The position numbers were made by a program, and so were the translations under genes. The notes below the pieces were generated by a model, which did not search any database, was not told the origin of the DNA, and saw only the letters and a program-made list of their open reading frames with translations. 64,000 nt of DNA from Callaeas wilsoni (lineage: Eukaryota; Chordata; Aves; Passeriformes; Callaeidae). Positions 1 through 11,159 of this stretch are shown one piece after another. The stretch lies in assembly GCA_013398955.1 (NCBI GenBank), contig VWPU01003219.1, forward strand, positions 1,690 through 65,689. Direction: 5' to 3'. How positions within the stretch are numbered: the stretch's first letter is position 1; each line of letters starts with the position of its first letter.

Positions 1-1690
1 TTTTTGGTTGGGAAGGGAGGGGGTGGAGGGGCAGAGGGGGAGGGGAAAGCTGAATCCTACAGTTATATTTCCAAGCTCAAAAAGACATCAGCGATAATTT
101 TCTTTAGAGCTGACATGGATGTAATTTTAAAACGTGTTTTCTTTCTTTTTTTTTTTCCTTTTTTTTTTAAAAGTAATGTGTAGGATTTCACCCCCGTTCT
201 CTCCGAGAAGAGACAATGTGTCCTGAGTTATATAAAGTAAGAGGCTCCCTTTAAATATACAATACGAATTTTATATTTTGGGGTTTAATGCTAGATTTTT
301 CTTAACGTTGCATGAGCTCAGATTCACAGGAGCGAGGACCTGGAAGGAAATGGGTTTGACTTCCAAGTGACAAACCGAGAGAGTATTTTCTTTTTTTTCT
401 TTAAGCTAAGACTTCCACCCTGGAAAACGCCGAAAGCACGTATAGATTTGCTGCCTTCAACCTGCTCTAACCTGTGCCGTGGCATCCAGGCGTCTCTCCC
501 GGTCCCTCTCAGGCATCCTGCACTTGCAGTTTAGCTGGTGCCTCACTATGTCCTTCCACCACATCCATTTTGCGAGCTGGGAAGCAGAGATGGGTTTGCT
601 GCAGCTCTTGTTGGTTAAACTTACAGACCTCATCATAGGGCTGTTGCTACAATGGGAATAGGCTCTGAGATTTATTTATTTGTCTCAGGTCACCAAATTT
701 AATTTCTGGGAAAAGAAATTGTGTTTAATAACAAGCAGACTATGTCCAGTTGGGAGAGGTCTTGCTTAGAAGCCTTGCATGTGTTTAATTTTTTGGTAAG
801 CACGCCGCTTCTTCAGTGCTAATTATCCATCCCTCCCGCTCCTAACACACACATCCCCCCAAAAACTGTATACAGGCACACTCACACTCATTTTTTTGAC
901 AGGAGGCGCAGGTCTGTGGCTTTCTACACACCCTTATTCCCTGCCTAGAGTAACTTTTATGGCCAGCAGCGCTATGTGTGTTCGCTAGTAGAGCTTTCAG
1001 GCGAAGATTTATTTGCCTGGGTGTATTTCCATGCACTGTGGTATTTTCCTTCATGGTAGGAAGAGTGCAAGGTGGGGGAAGGCAGGATACAATTATTTTG
1101 ATGGAAGGTGTCTTGCTCCAGTGCTGGAAGTCTCTCCCTGCCTCAGCAGTATGAGCATTTCCAGGACAGCTGGGCAACAACCGCTGGAAGAGGGATCTAT
1201 TCCCTTCCCCGCTGGAGCAAAACAATTGTTTTGAGGCCGTCGTTTCCCTCTCTGATGGCCGTGCCATGCCAGGCCAGGCTCCGAAGGGGAAACCGCCTGC
1301 AAATAGCAGCTCGTAAAAAACTGGTGGGCCCCGTTTGGCTACTGAAATACTCTGCAGGGAGGTGAAATATCACCTCCCAAACTCAAGAGCCATATTTACA
1401 AGGCAGCCACAGCACTGAGAGCCCCCATCCCTGTTTGCGTGCCTTTTCCTCTTCCTCTTTTATAATGCTGCGGTTCATGACAAGCACAAACCAGGGACAA
1501 TCAGCGTTTGACATTACACAGCAAAGGGAATTTTCCCTTCGCTTTTCATCTTCTGAAACTAAAAAAAAAAAAAAAAATCTGCTTATTTAGAGCCTGTTCC
1601 ATATTGACCTATTTACTCCGCCAGACCGAGGCTCTCAATCTTTTATCGATTTAAAAGAAAACAACCTAAACAAATTAACACGGAGGAAAA
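1..1690. other. Unassigned non-coding DNA upstream of CpG island
   Basis: No credible gene. Positions 17-46 are a G-rich run with several GGG tracts (G-quadruplex potential). A pyrimidine tract covers about 137-168. The rest is AT-rich unique DNA with scattered homeodomain-type words and no recognisable repeat. The open frames near 842-1365 overlap each other on both strands and have no protein-like features. Low CpG separates this block from the island that follows. It could be promoter-distal regulatory DNA. Confidence 0.5.
1561..1577. repeat. Poly(A) tract, A17
   Basis: An uninterrupted run of 17 A. No target-site duplication or retroelement body is visible next to it, so it is a simple repeat rather than a clear retroposon tail. 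Confidence 0.9.
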
Positions 1691-2330
1691 CGCTCAGGTT
1701 TACCGTTTGCACGGGGCCTGTCCCCGGGGGAGACTCGGACCCGGCATCCGCACCCAGCCTCGAGGGTGCTGCTCCGAGCCGGGGACGAGGGATGCCGAGG
1801 GGCTCTGGGGATGCTCGGGATGCGGGGGCGGCTGGGCAGCCTCTCCCCTGCCCAGCCCCGGCCCCTGGCCTCCCGTCCGGCCCGGGCCCGGCCTCCCCGA
1901 GACCCCCGGTCCGTCTGTCACCGGCCCCCTGCCCTCTGCCCCCGGTCCCCGGTCGCCGGTCCCCGTCCTCCCCCCGGCCCGGCCCGGCCCCGCTTCGCTG
2001 TCCATGGTGTTGAAGGAGCGGAGCCGCAGCAGCGGCGCGGGGGCGCGCGGGTCAGCCCTGGGGGGACACGCGGGACACCCCCGGTTGTTTCTCGCCTAAA
2101 ATGAGGCGGTGTTCCCTCCGTGCCCTTCCCGGCAGGTCCGCACCCGGCCGGAGGGCCCTGCGGGGATCTGGATCCGCCGGCCTGTCTGTCCCCGAGCTCT
2201 CGCTCCTGCACCTGCCCTGTCCCCCCGCGAATCCTCCCCGAAAACCCGAGGGGTTGATTTTGCTCTCCCCTCCCCCGGCGGAGCGGGGTTGGGGTATTTT
2301 GAGCCTCCTGTCAATGCGAAGCCCCGTGGC
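1690..2330. promoter_or_regulatory. CpG island (first)
   Basis: Very GC-rich sequence with CpG dense from about 1699 to 2330, in sharp contrast to the AT-rich flanks. In birds, islands like this usually mark promoters of housekeeping or developmental genes. Overlapping open frames occur on both strands (for example 1766-2104, 2101-2442 and 1700-2005 minus), but all are rich in Pro, Gly, Arg and Ala. That is what GC-rich DNA gives by chance, so I do not call them genes. An ATG in fair context lies at about 2003 and another at 2101. No splice-donor-terminated exon is convincing. Transcription direction cannot be decided. Confidence 0.6.
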
Positions 2331-3380
2331 AGTGACTGAGCGATGTCATATGGTGGGGGGGGGGAGCGCTGCTGCTCGGCAGGCTGGCAGCAGGGTTTAT
2401 TTCCCCTTTAAAACAAACCCACCATCGGCTCAGCCCCTCTAAAGTTTGCCATTAAATACCCTCACCAGCTCGTCCCCCGCTTCTGCGGCCCTGCAGCCTT
2501 TTCCTGATCCCAGGCTTTAAAGGCAGGCTGGGTTCGGCTGCTATTTTATCAACACTTCCAGTGAGACATTTTGTCTTAAGCACAGTCCTTCCTTAATCTC
2601 TAATGCAGCATTTCTCCATCCCAGAAGAAAATAGTCAGATGATTCGTAAAGGGCCATTTTTTTCCCCCTTTTTCGTTTCTTTCTTCTTCTCCTCCTCTGT
2701 CGCTCTCTGCCTTTTTAAACCTACCACCTACTGTTCCCCGAACAAAGAAATCCCAGAGACAAGCAACATGCCTCCACTTTCCTTCCATTTCCAAGCCCCT
2801 GCTCCACCACGCATAGATGACCACATTAGAAAAATATACAAGACTGAACCCCAAATCAACTGCGGCACAACAAACCGTGGAAAACGTGCGCTCAGCCCTG
2901 TCCTGGACAGCGTGCCACGCACACACACACAGACACCGCACACGTGCTCACACGCGCACACACGCATTGCAGAGCGCTAAAAAACACCCCAAAATCTCAT
3001 TTCCCTCCTCGTTTCTGCTGAATAAGTCAATAATAACCAGCCTTTGTCTGTCTGTTGCCACCGGGATGCGGCCCAGGCAGGGGAGCAGCGCCGAGCGGCC
3101 GCTGCCCCATCGCCAGCCCGAGCATCGCCTCGGAGCTGACCCACAGCCTGGAGGAGAAAGCAAAATCTCTTTAAAATGAAGCCCAGATCTCTTTCAAATC
3201 TCAGACAAAGGTTTCGCGGATTCTAGGCCTCTGGTTCCTGCCCCAGAAATCTCTCCGTGTAGGAAAGGCATCAACAGAGTTTGGTCCCTGATATAATTTC
3301 AGACATTCTTCTACATTTTTTATCTTTCTTAGAAAGCAATTCATTTTCTTAGAAAGTAATTACACTTACAAGAGGTTTGG
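2331..3380. other. GC-to-AT transition downstream of the island
   Basis: Unique sequence containing a 9-G run near 2353, a CA-rich microsatellite, and a small second CpG cluster at about 3060-3140. 'tttaaa'-type words occur at 2407 and 2516. No open frame has protein character. It may be part of the same promoter region as the island. Confidence 0.45.
2916..2966. repeat. Imperfect (CA)n microsatellite
   Basis: Alternating CA dinucleotides interrupted by G and T. It includes a CACGTG E-box near 2941. The overlapping small open frames are products of this repeat. Confidence 0.85.
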
Positions 3381-5500
3381 GAATCAGATTTTTCTATCAA
3401 GTCTCCTCTCCCTCTTTTCTCTCTCTGTCTCCTTTTGGTCTTCTTAGCTGCTGCAGAGCTTTTAAATTTTTTTTTTCCAGATCTGTAATAAAAAAAATAA
3501 ATAACCCCCCTCCCTCCCTTCTTCCCCTAGAAATATACAATTTGCTGATTTGCAAAGCCTCTTCCTATGTGGAGGAAAGCTGCCTGCTCTCCCCACGACT
3601 CGCTTTCCTGGCCTCCCAGCTCCTTGAGAAAGGAGGAGGGCCTTGTGCATTACAATTCCATTCAATCTCATTCATTCTTTCCTCTTTCTAACGGTCTTTG
3701 GACAGCAAATCCACACCAACGGGGGGTCCGAGCCCCCTCCCCAGGCCCCCCCCAGCCTTAAACACACACAATAGCCGTCAGCTAACAGCACAGCAGCAAC
3801 TTTGAAACATTCAAGCTTCTGAAGTGAAGAATGCCCGCTGCTCCCCAACCCCCACCCCCGCCACTTCTTCCTGGGCTTGACATTTAAAAACATATAATGA
3901 TCTTAATTTTAAAAAGGGGAAGGGGGGGAAAAAATCCTCACTTGGGTCACACTTAGTTTCTCAGGGCAGAATTCTGGTGTCAAGAATTTCCTCGGCAGGA
4001 GAGGATTGCTCCATCACATAGCTAATTACCTGCTTCCCCTCTCGGGCTCCACGCTGCAGAAAGGCTTTTTTCTTCCTTCCCCCCTTTCCCTAGAGATGTT
4101 TATTTGGTTGGATCAATCACCAGGACAGTTTCCAGCCAAATTTTTCCTGGTCACCTCGAGAAGGCCCAGCTGAGAGTAGGGAGGTGCTGGGGGTGTGGGG
4201 GGGTCCTGGTTTTTGTGTGCCTGCGGTGTGCATGCCGCGCTAGTGTGGGGTTGGGAGTGGGGTCTGACATCCCCCGGCGTGGGGGGAGCAGGGGCTGCCC
4301 TGGGGGGGCTCCCCCGTGCCTGGGGGTCACCCCTGTGCTCGTGTAGGGGGGTGCAAAGCTCCTTCCCTGCTGACAGGGGCATGGGGTTCATCCTGGCAGG
4401 GATGGGGGACCGTGGAGGAGGAGTCTCCTCCCTCTCAGATGGGATGTGACCAATGAGCCATCGTCTCTCCCCTAAAAATTTTGCCCCTGCCCTACCCCTG
4501 CCAGCCCTGGGCTGAGGAGCGAGCTCAGGCTTGATCATTTTGTCCCCATCTCCAGCCTCTCCTGGCTGCAGCACAGAGCCAGGGCCAGCCCTGGACACAG
4601 TTTCCCCACACCAACACTACCAATGTTTGAAGCTTGTGTATTTCTCCTCTTTGCATTTTCTAAGAGGAGAGTGTTGTTTTTATCATCTCAACCCACTGAT
4701 CACCCCCTTCTTCCCCAAGGAGCACCCCTAATCCCAGCAATGCTCCCCCAAGCTCCAGGACATCGTCCCAAGGTGTATTTTTCCCAAGAATGGGGAGGAG
4801 AGGGATCCCTGCATGAGTCCGCACTGGGGTTCTCACTGAAATCCTGGTGGTTTTGGTTCAGGGCTTCAGTGGTGGTGGCAGGGGGTCACTGTGCTCAGCA
4901 GTGGCTTCACTGCTGGGTTTCCAGGCACTGCTGACTCTCCTGACCAAGGCTGGAGCCACTGTCCCCTCCCTGGTGGACGGGACAGGTGAAGTGGTGCTCC
5001 TGTCCCTCAGGGCTCAGCCCGGCTCAGCTGGCACCCCGTGACAATGGAGTTTCCTCAGAATGGGGAACAAGGCAGCACAGGGACCTCCTGGTTTGGTTTG
5101 GCTTCTGAAAGGGAAGGAGAAAGGGATGAGGGAAGGAAAAGGGATGTGGAAGAGGAAGGGATGTGCAGTGGGGCAGGGCTGTGCTGTCCCTGCTCGCTCC
5201 CGCAGTGGCATTTTGCAGCAGTACAAGCATTAGCAGGAGGGGGAGGCCACAGCTTCACTGCACATATTTGAGGGAAAAGTCCAGTCCTAGAGGCAGCCTG
5301 TGGCTACTGCAATTTTTCTAATACAATTAAAAATCAATGACACTCTGTGCACGCACACAAATAAACATCACCTCTCTGCATCCCTGCTTCCCTGCCCACC
5401 CCCTCTTGGAGCCGGTGGGGAAGGCATCTTCTCCAGAGCCTGTTCATTACTGCTCTACTTAGGTGGGGAATTGCTTAACTGGTCTTTCTCCAGTAAATCA
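3381..5500. other. Unassigned non-coding DNA
   Basis: C/T-rich stretches (3400-3540, 3720-3770) and a strongly G-rich block (about 4180-4350) dominate. No CR1, SINE or LTR signature was recognised. The longest frame (4113-4598 minus, 161 codons) is Pro/Arg/Gly-rich and lies on the G-rich block, so it is treated as chance. Confidence 0.5.
4179..4207 (+). repeat. G-rich tract with G-quadruplex potential
   Basis: Several runs of three or more G with short loops on the plus strand, inside a longer G-rich block to about 4350. Its role is unknown. Confidence 0.55.
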
Positions 5501-5680
5501 TATTAACTCCAAGCACAGCTATTTATAAAATGTTCCACAGCCCAAGAGTACGGCATCCAGATCACTCGAAGAAAATTAGGCGATTAGGCGTGCATAATCC
5601 AAGCCCAGTGCGTCTATGTACAAAGCCTCGCCAGCCGGGCTGCCTTCAGCTATTCACTGACATTAAAGAAATCACCGGGT
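5501..5680. promoter_or_regulatory. Candidate regulatory element with duplicated ATTAGGCG
   Basis: Unique, non-repetitive, moderately AT-rich sequence. An 8-bp word, ATTAGGCG, is repeated head to tail at 5575-5582 and 5583-5590. A TAATCC word follows at 5595-5600, which is the K50 (OTX/PITX-type) homeodomain site. The texture resembles vertebrate conserved noncoding elements. That is inference, with no alignment to support it. Confidence 0.35.
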
Positions 5681-6960
5681 TTATTGGAAGCCCAGCCCGG
5701 GCCTGAGTCCCAGCCAGGGACAGGGAAATAACCTTTTGCAGGGCAGAGCATTCCCGGATGGCTTCTGATGGCTGGGAAATGAAGGCCAACCTGAAAAAGT
5801 CTCCCCTCCCCAGCCCTGCTCCTTCCCTTCCTGCAGAAGGGCCCCTCCAGACATATAAAATGCAGCACTCCAGGCTGAGTTTCTCCCCCCTCCTCCTTTT
5901 GCGACCCATTAAACGTCTTCTATACATTTCCTCTTCATCTTGTCAAGGCCAGTTGCTCTATGACTGCTGGTTTCCCAGGCAAATCACACCAATTTCTGAG
6001 TTGATGTTGAAGGTCCACATTGGCTCAGCAGGGGTCCCAGCGAAGCACTCATCCATGGAGCCGGAGGTCAGGCTCTGCCCTGCTTCGCCAGCTGAATTAT
6101 TATGATTTTTTTTTAAAGTCGTGTTGTTCTTTGAACATTTACAGATCTGTTGGCGACGGGGATAACAACAATAACCAAAGGAAGGGCGTCCTCGCTGCAG
6201 ACGTGCTTCTGAGCCTTTCTGAGAGTGAGGATGCTGAGCGGGATGCAGCTCCTCCAGCTTTCTTTCAGCCTAAACTCCTAAAGCGAGAGGTTTTCAGGAG
6301 GAGGCTGACGGGGTGCAATGTGCAACCCCCCCCAGTCACCGCAGGCCAGGGCTTCGCCCCGAGCACCCGGCAGCTGCGGGCGCCCGCTGCACAGCCGAGC
6401 CCCTCGGGCTCTGTCCACGCATGTCCAAGCCTGCATTCACATTTTAAAAACAGTCCTTGCTTAAGGGTGTCTGGCTGCCTCATCTGTGCCTGGCCCGGGA
6501 GCGTGGCACACACACAGCCGTGGGCAGCCCGTGCCCCTGTGCAGGCTGGCACACGCTGGGTGTGCCCGGGCAGGAGCGTGAGCCCTGCCCCACACCCCCA
6601 GTCCTGCCTGTGCTGGCACTGCAGAGCTCAAAGAGAAAATAAACCTGGTCCCTGCTTTTGCACCCTTATGCTCTTTTCCCTTCTCTCCCTTCCCCTTTGC
6701 CAGCTTTAACATTTTTAATTAAATTACAAGCCTCAATAATGTTTTCCTAACTACAGTTCCCTGCTTCCTTGTGGAGTAGTGTGTGGAAAGGTATAATTTT
6801 GCAAACAGTTTCTTTAAGAGCTGGGCCTGAAGTACCATCAGCGATGTGTGTGAATAGAAAAAGAAACACCTCCACAAAAGAAGGGATTGTTAATGGAGGA
6901 CAATCCAAAGGGGGCCCACTAAGGCCTGTCCTTTACAATAAGGATGGAGGGCGATGATTT
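5681..6960. other. Unassigned non-coding DNA
   Basis: Mixed-composition unique sequence. The 229-codon frame at 6020-6709 has no domain, biased content (Pro, Ser, Cys, Gln) and a competing open frame on the other strand (6265-6552). I regard it as chance. No repeat was recognised. Confidence 0.45.
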
Positions 6961-7260
6961 GAATGCAGGGGGCCCTACTTGCAAATCTGGACAAAAACAA
7001 AATGGTAATAAGGGTTGAATCCCTCACTGGTCAAAGCAGTGGGCAGCAACTGGTCTCTTTAACTCCCCCCACCCCCTCCTTCTCCCAAATCAGACCCCAA
7101 ACAAGAGGAACTCTCCTCCTCTTTAACTTTATTTCCTTGATTAGCTCCAAAAAAATAATCACCCGGGTGGACTTAGGGGAAATTTTTGAGGGCTGTTTGA
7201 AAGGAGAGGGCTCCTCTTCTGCAGGTGCTGAGGGGACGCGCCTCGCTGCGGGCAGGTAAG
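6961..7260 (+). other. Open frame ending at a strong splice donor (possible exon)
   Basis: A 98-codon frame from ATG 6963 runs to 7259. At 7255/7256 the sequence CAG|GTAAGC is a near-ideal splice donor. A possible internal acceptor (pyrimidines then TGCAG) lies about 31 nt upstream of the donor, so a microexon is the alternative. The protein is not recognisable. The GC-rich last 35 bp could be the 3' edge of a 5' exon of an unknown plus-strand transcript. A donor this good arises by chance fairly often in 64 kb, so confidence is low. Confidence 0.2.
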
Positions 7261-7419
7261 CACCGAGGGGCTTCTCTTTCTTAGCACGGGATTGCCGAGG
7301 CAGGAGCTGGGATGCAGCTCCGTAGGGCCCTTCCCATCGGCGCAGGCTGCACGTACGGATGCTCCGCAGAGATGCTCTTGCCTCCCGCCTGCCCTGCCTC
7401 CAGATGTTGCATCATTTCG

Positions 7420-7575
7420 CGGGGTCAGTTCATTTTATAACACTGCTTGTAGCTTCCTCATCTTGGAACCAATTAAACCCTCGCATTTGAGGGGGGGGAT
7501 GTGGGGGGAATTAATAATTACAATGCTATGTTTAAATACTGCTCGCCACTTATTTAACGGGGTTTCTGCAAAATG
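7420..7575. promoter_or_regulatory. Candidate regulatory element, homeodomain-rich
   Basis: AT-rich unique DNA with several TAAT/ATTA cores (CCAATTAAA, GAATTAATAATTAC) next to a G8 run and then a G6 run. Both flanks are GC-richer plain sequence. The conserved-element texture is inference only. Confidence 0.3.
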
Positions 7576-9660
7576 TTGGGAAATGGCTCTGGGAAACCGG
7601 GTGCGGGCTCTGCCTGCCCTGAGGGCTGTGGGAGAGGGCTCGGGCTGTGAATGGGCCCTGAACGCTGGGAAAGGGGGTGCGAGGGCTGGAGACAGCCCTG
7701 GCTGATGCTGTCCCCCCATCAAGGACCCCTACAATTCCCTCTCCCCCATCCCCTTCCCTCTGGCTTTGCTTTCCCCTGCACCCCCCCCAGCTCAGCCCAG
7801 CTGTGGATGTCCATTCAAGGTGGGGAGGTGCAGGAGGAGGGGGGTGCTCAGGGCTCCCCCCATCCCTTGGCAGAGCCTTTGACCCCCCAGGCCTGGTGGC
7901 CCTGCCCTGCTCCCCACTGTCTGCTCAGGGCACCCCACAGCCAAGCACGGGTCTGCCTCACGGGGGGAAAACGGGAACAAATTCCCCCATGGCTCTGCTG
8001 GGCACAGCCACAGCCCCTCTCCCACACGTGTGACACTGCCCATGTGTTGGGGCAGCTTCACAGCTCCTTCTTCATGGATGTGCTGAATGCACCGGGGTTT
8101 ATTTATCTATTTGTATAACACATATGCAGTGGGGTGGCACACCTCTCTGTATGGCCAGGCTGCCTGCGAGTTCATGCTGTAACGCCGTGCATGCTCCACA
8201 TGCCCCCAGCTGCGTTTGTACAGCCTGCACGGCTCACTCAGAGCCTGTAGGACACATCTACTTCATGGAGATGTTTTGCAGAATGTATCTGTAAAATCCC
8301 TACAGCTCCCGTGGGCTCCGAGCCGGGCTGGCTGTCCATCTGTCCAGAGGAGGGGACATGTCTTGCCCTCAGAGGTGTCATTTCCCCATTTCGTGTGTGA
8401 ATGCTGGTGTTGTTCCCTTGGCTTCCCGTGCGGAAGCTGAGCAGCGCTTTCAGCTCGGTCATTCCTCCACTCGGGAGCAGTGACTGCGCCGGGGCTGAGC
8501 CAAGGCTGAGCTGGAGGCCCCCACTCAGTGGGCTGCAGCATCCCTGCACCCCCTCCCTCTAACCCCACACCCCTTCCCGCAGGTATCTTCGATACTCAGT
8601 CTCTGGGAGAGCAGCCTGACATTAGGGAGTGCCCCCAGGTAGGCTATGGGAAGGGCTTTTTCCTGGGAAAAAAGGAAAAAAAAAGAAAACACACCAAATT
8701 TCTGATTGGTTTTGCTCTTAGGAAATGCGTTTATCCTGAGCCATCCCTAGGAATGTGGTCCTGGCCATGAGGGCTTTGGAGAGATTGTTTTACCCTAAGG
8801 AATGAGGGGAAAACGGGATTGGCATTGTGGGTTTCCCCCCTCGCTCACTGAATCAGCCCGTCTGAAGCAAAGGTCCCAGTAAAGGGGACAGGCACCTTCC
8901 TGTGCCTGATGCCACTCTCCGAGCAACTGCTGAGGGGACAAATACCCATTAGTGCTTTACTGAGCATCCCAGTCTTCCTCTGTCCCCCTTCCTTTATTTA
9001 CCAAAAGAGCTTAGAGAAGGAAAAAATATCTCCCACCCACCTCAAGTTTCACCTCTCCTTATTTATTTGTCCTAAAAATACGAGCCCTTAATGGAGGTAG
9101 GAGCCTGTTTGATTCAAGAGAGGTTCCCAAACACGTTCAGCTCGTGTGAGCAGCCCGGCAGCGGCTCCCGGCACTGCTCCGAGCCGCTGCAGCAGCCCCT
9201 GAGCCGCAGCATCCTGAGCTGGGGCCGCGGTGGGGAAAAGCCAGTGCGGGTACCTGCGGATCCCACCCTGGCAGACATCTCTGCCTTCTATTCCTCTGTG
9301 ACAAGCGTGACAATCGCTGAATGAGAGGAAGGCACCTCAGAGTTGATTACGACAGAGCAAAACTCCTGCATCTCTGCTGCTGCAGCGTCACCTCCGTGTT
9401 TTCTCCAGCGGAGTTCTAGCGGGGGAAAACATAGATTTTGTGTGCATTGAACTGCTGCTTCGGTGCTGCATCAAACCATCAGCCCTGTCTGTTTGGGATT
9501 CTGGGAAGAGGGGGTCATCTCGAGGGTTGGTTGTGCTGAGCTGGATGCTGTAGGCTCCAGAGGGGAGAGTGTGCATGTAAACACAAGCCCTGGTGCTGCA
9601 GGAGGGGCGCTGGGACCCCGGGGGATACTCGGGTTTGGGGGTTTGCCGGTCCCGCTCCCC
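7576..9660. other. Unassigned non-coding DNA
   Basis: Unique mixed sequence with overlapping short frames on both strands (for example 7651-8118 plus and 7792-8061 minus) and no domain or repeat signature. 9300-9420 is somewhat richer in palindromic and bZIP-like words. Nothing further can be supported. Confidence 0.45.
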
Positions 9661-10100
9661 CCGTGAAATGCGCTGATAATCTCACATTAATGCCGAGATC
9701 TAAGGCAGAGAAATAATGCAAAATAATTCTTTGCACACGGAGAATTCGTATAATGGGAAATGCAAACTCCAATGTTCCTCCTTCAGACAAAACAAGACCA
9801 TATTTAACAATGCCTTGTTAAAAATAAAGAGGAAATCTATTAATGTAATAACTAAATTGCTATTATAGGCATCAAAGCACCCTGATGCTTTGAGGTAACT
9901 TTATTTCCATCAGTCTTTTTAAAGAGCACAACATTAAAAAAAAATAAAATCCCCCACCATCCCGCCTCACCCAAACGCTGCCATTTTACTCATTAATTTT
10001 GTAATTAATCAGTTAAGAAGTTCTGACTTATTGGATTAAAAGGACGGGGAAATGCAATTCCGCCCAGCCTCATTTTAATAGGCGATTGTGAAATTGCTCT
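9661..10100. promoter_or_regulatory. Candidate enhancer block beside the second CpG island
   Basis: AT-rich unique DNA packed with TAAT/ATTA cores (9835-9870, 9985-10015). It includes a perfect inverted repeat, TCAAAGCA-6 bp-TGCTTTGA, at 9872-9893. The left arm with its preceding A gives ATCAAAG, a TCF/LEF core. The abrupt change into the CpG island at about 10100 suggests a promoter-proximal regulatory region. Conservation could not be tested. Confidence 0.4.
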
Positions 10101-10450
10101 TTTGAGTCTCTGCCTCAGCTCCGCGCCGGGGTGAGGGGGCGGCGGCCGCCGGAGCCCCGGGGCCAGGGGGACGCTCGGGGGGACGCTCGGGGGGACGCTC
10201 GGAGGGCCCGGCGGCTGCGCCCCCCGCTCCCGGCTCCGGGGAGCGCTCGGGGAGGGCCCAGGGAAGCCGCTTTGTCCCCTTTGCAGCTGGGGAACAGCAG
10301 CGCTGGGTGGGCACAGGGCGTTCTCCCGTCCCCGCGGTGCCCAGGGGCTGCGGGCATCCCTCCCTGCCCTCCGCGGCCGCCTGAGGACACGGGGGGGTCT
10401 CTGCCGCTCCGCTCCCACGGCCGGCCCCGGGCACGGTCCTTGGCCCAAAA
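10101..10450. promoter_or_regulatory. CpG island (second)
   Basis: GC-rich block with dense CpG from about 10115, bounded on the left by AT-rich motif-dense DNA. It is a plausible promoter island. The long minus-strand frames over it (10005-10622 and 10075-10839) are low-complexity Arg/Gly/Pro/Ala/Gln products and are not called as genes. The direction of any transcript is unknown. Confidence 0.5.
10167..10206. repeat. 12-bp tandem repeat, about three copies
   Basis: The word ACGCTCGG recurs at 10171, 10183 and 10195, separated by GGGG, giving a 12-bp period. A related GCGCTCGGGG occurs near 10243. It sits inside the CpG island. Confidence 0.85.
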
Positions 10451-10479
10451 TGCAGGGACAGAGACACCGATTCCCCCTC

Positions 10480-10680
10480 AGCCTCCCCCGCGCCTGTCTC
10501 TGCTCTCCCTGCCTTGGCTGTCCCTGCCTGTCCTTGCTCCGGCTCTCCCTGTCCTGCCTGTCTGTGTCCTTGTCCTGCCTGTGCCTGCCTTGCTCGATGC
10601 TGCTCTGGCTGTCCCAGCCCACACCTGCCCTGCTGGCCCTGCCTGGCCCTGTCCCCTCCCTGACCCTCGGAGCTCTCCTC
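10480..10680. repeat. Degenerate C/T-rich minisatellite
   Basis: Repeated variants of CCTGCCTGTCCTTG and CTGTCCCTG without a fixed period. They open long frames on both strands that are rich in Ser, Leu, Pro and Cys (plus) or Gln, Gly, Arg and Ala (minus). This explains the 205-254 codon frames here. Confidence 0.65.
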
Positions 10681-11134
10681 CAGCCCGTGGCCCCTGTCCC
10701 GGCTCCCTGGGCAGCGGGGACAGCAGTAGGTGGATTTGGAAGGAGATCGGTGCAGTTTGGGATGGATAAACTGCAGAGCCCACGCAGCCATCGAGCACTC
10801 GGGGGTGGCTTTCGAGGGGATGCGGCCTCTCCCCATCACCCATCCAAGGGCACTTGGTTTTTTTCCTTAAATCGAGCCCTGAGTGGATCTGGCTGGTGTG
10901 TCCCCGGAGCGACAGCCCTGGGTGTCACAGCCAGTGGCCCGGTGACCTGCTCCAAGCCCTCTCCTCCAAAGACACTCGGGGCTTGTCCTTCCCGCGGACA
11001 CCCGCGCTGTCACGGCGGGCAGGGCGGTGCAGGAGCGCCGCAGCCTCGGCTGCCGGGGAGCGCCTGCCCAGCCGTGCGGACCGAGCCCCGGGCAGAGGCA
11101 GGAGCCAAAGGAAACAGCCAGGGATATTTTTTAA
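10681..11134. other. Unassigned GC-rich DNA
   Basis: GC-rich flank of the minisatellite, with moderate CpG at 10980-11100. No gene is supported. The 234-codon frame ending at 11154 runs out of the minisatellite into the poly(T). Confidence 0.45.
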
Positions 11135-11152
11135 TTTTTTTTTTTTTTTTTT
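11135..11152. repeat. Poly(T) tract, T18
   Basis: An uninterrupted run of T that ends the GC-rich domain. AT-rich DNA follows it. Confidence 0.85.
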
Positions 11153-11159
11153 AACAATA

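Noticed and set aside
1700..2442. Several 70-130 codon frames on both strands
   Set aside because: They lie in a CpG island, overlap in opposite directions and encode Pro/Gly/Arg/Ala-rich low-complexity sequence.
6020..6709. 229-codon plus frame
   Set aside because: No domain, biased composition, an opposed frame on the other strand, and no splice or promoter support.
10005..11154. 254-codon minus and 234-codon plus frames, the longest in the window
   Set aside because: Both come from the CpG island and the C/T minisatellite, have repetitive composition, and oppose each other on the same DNA.
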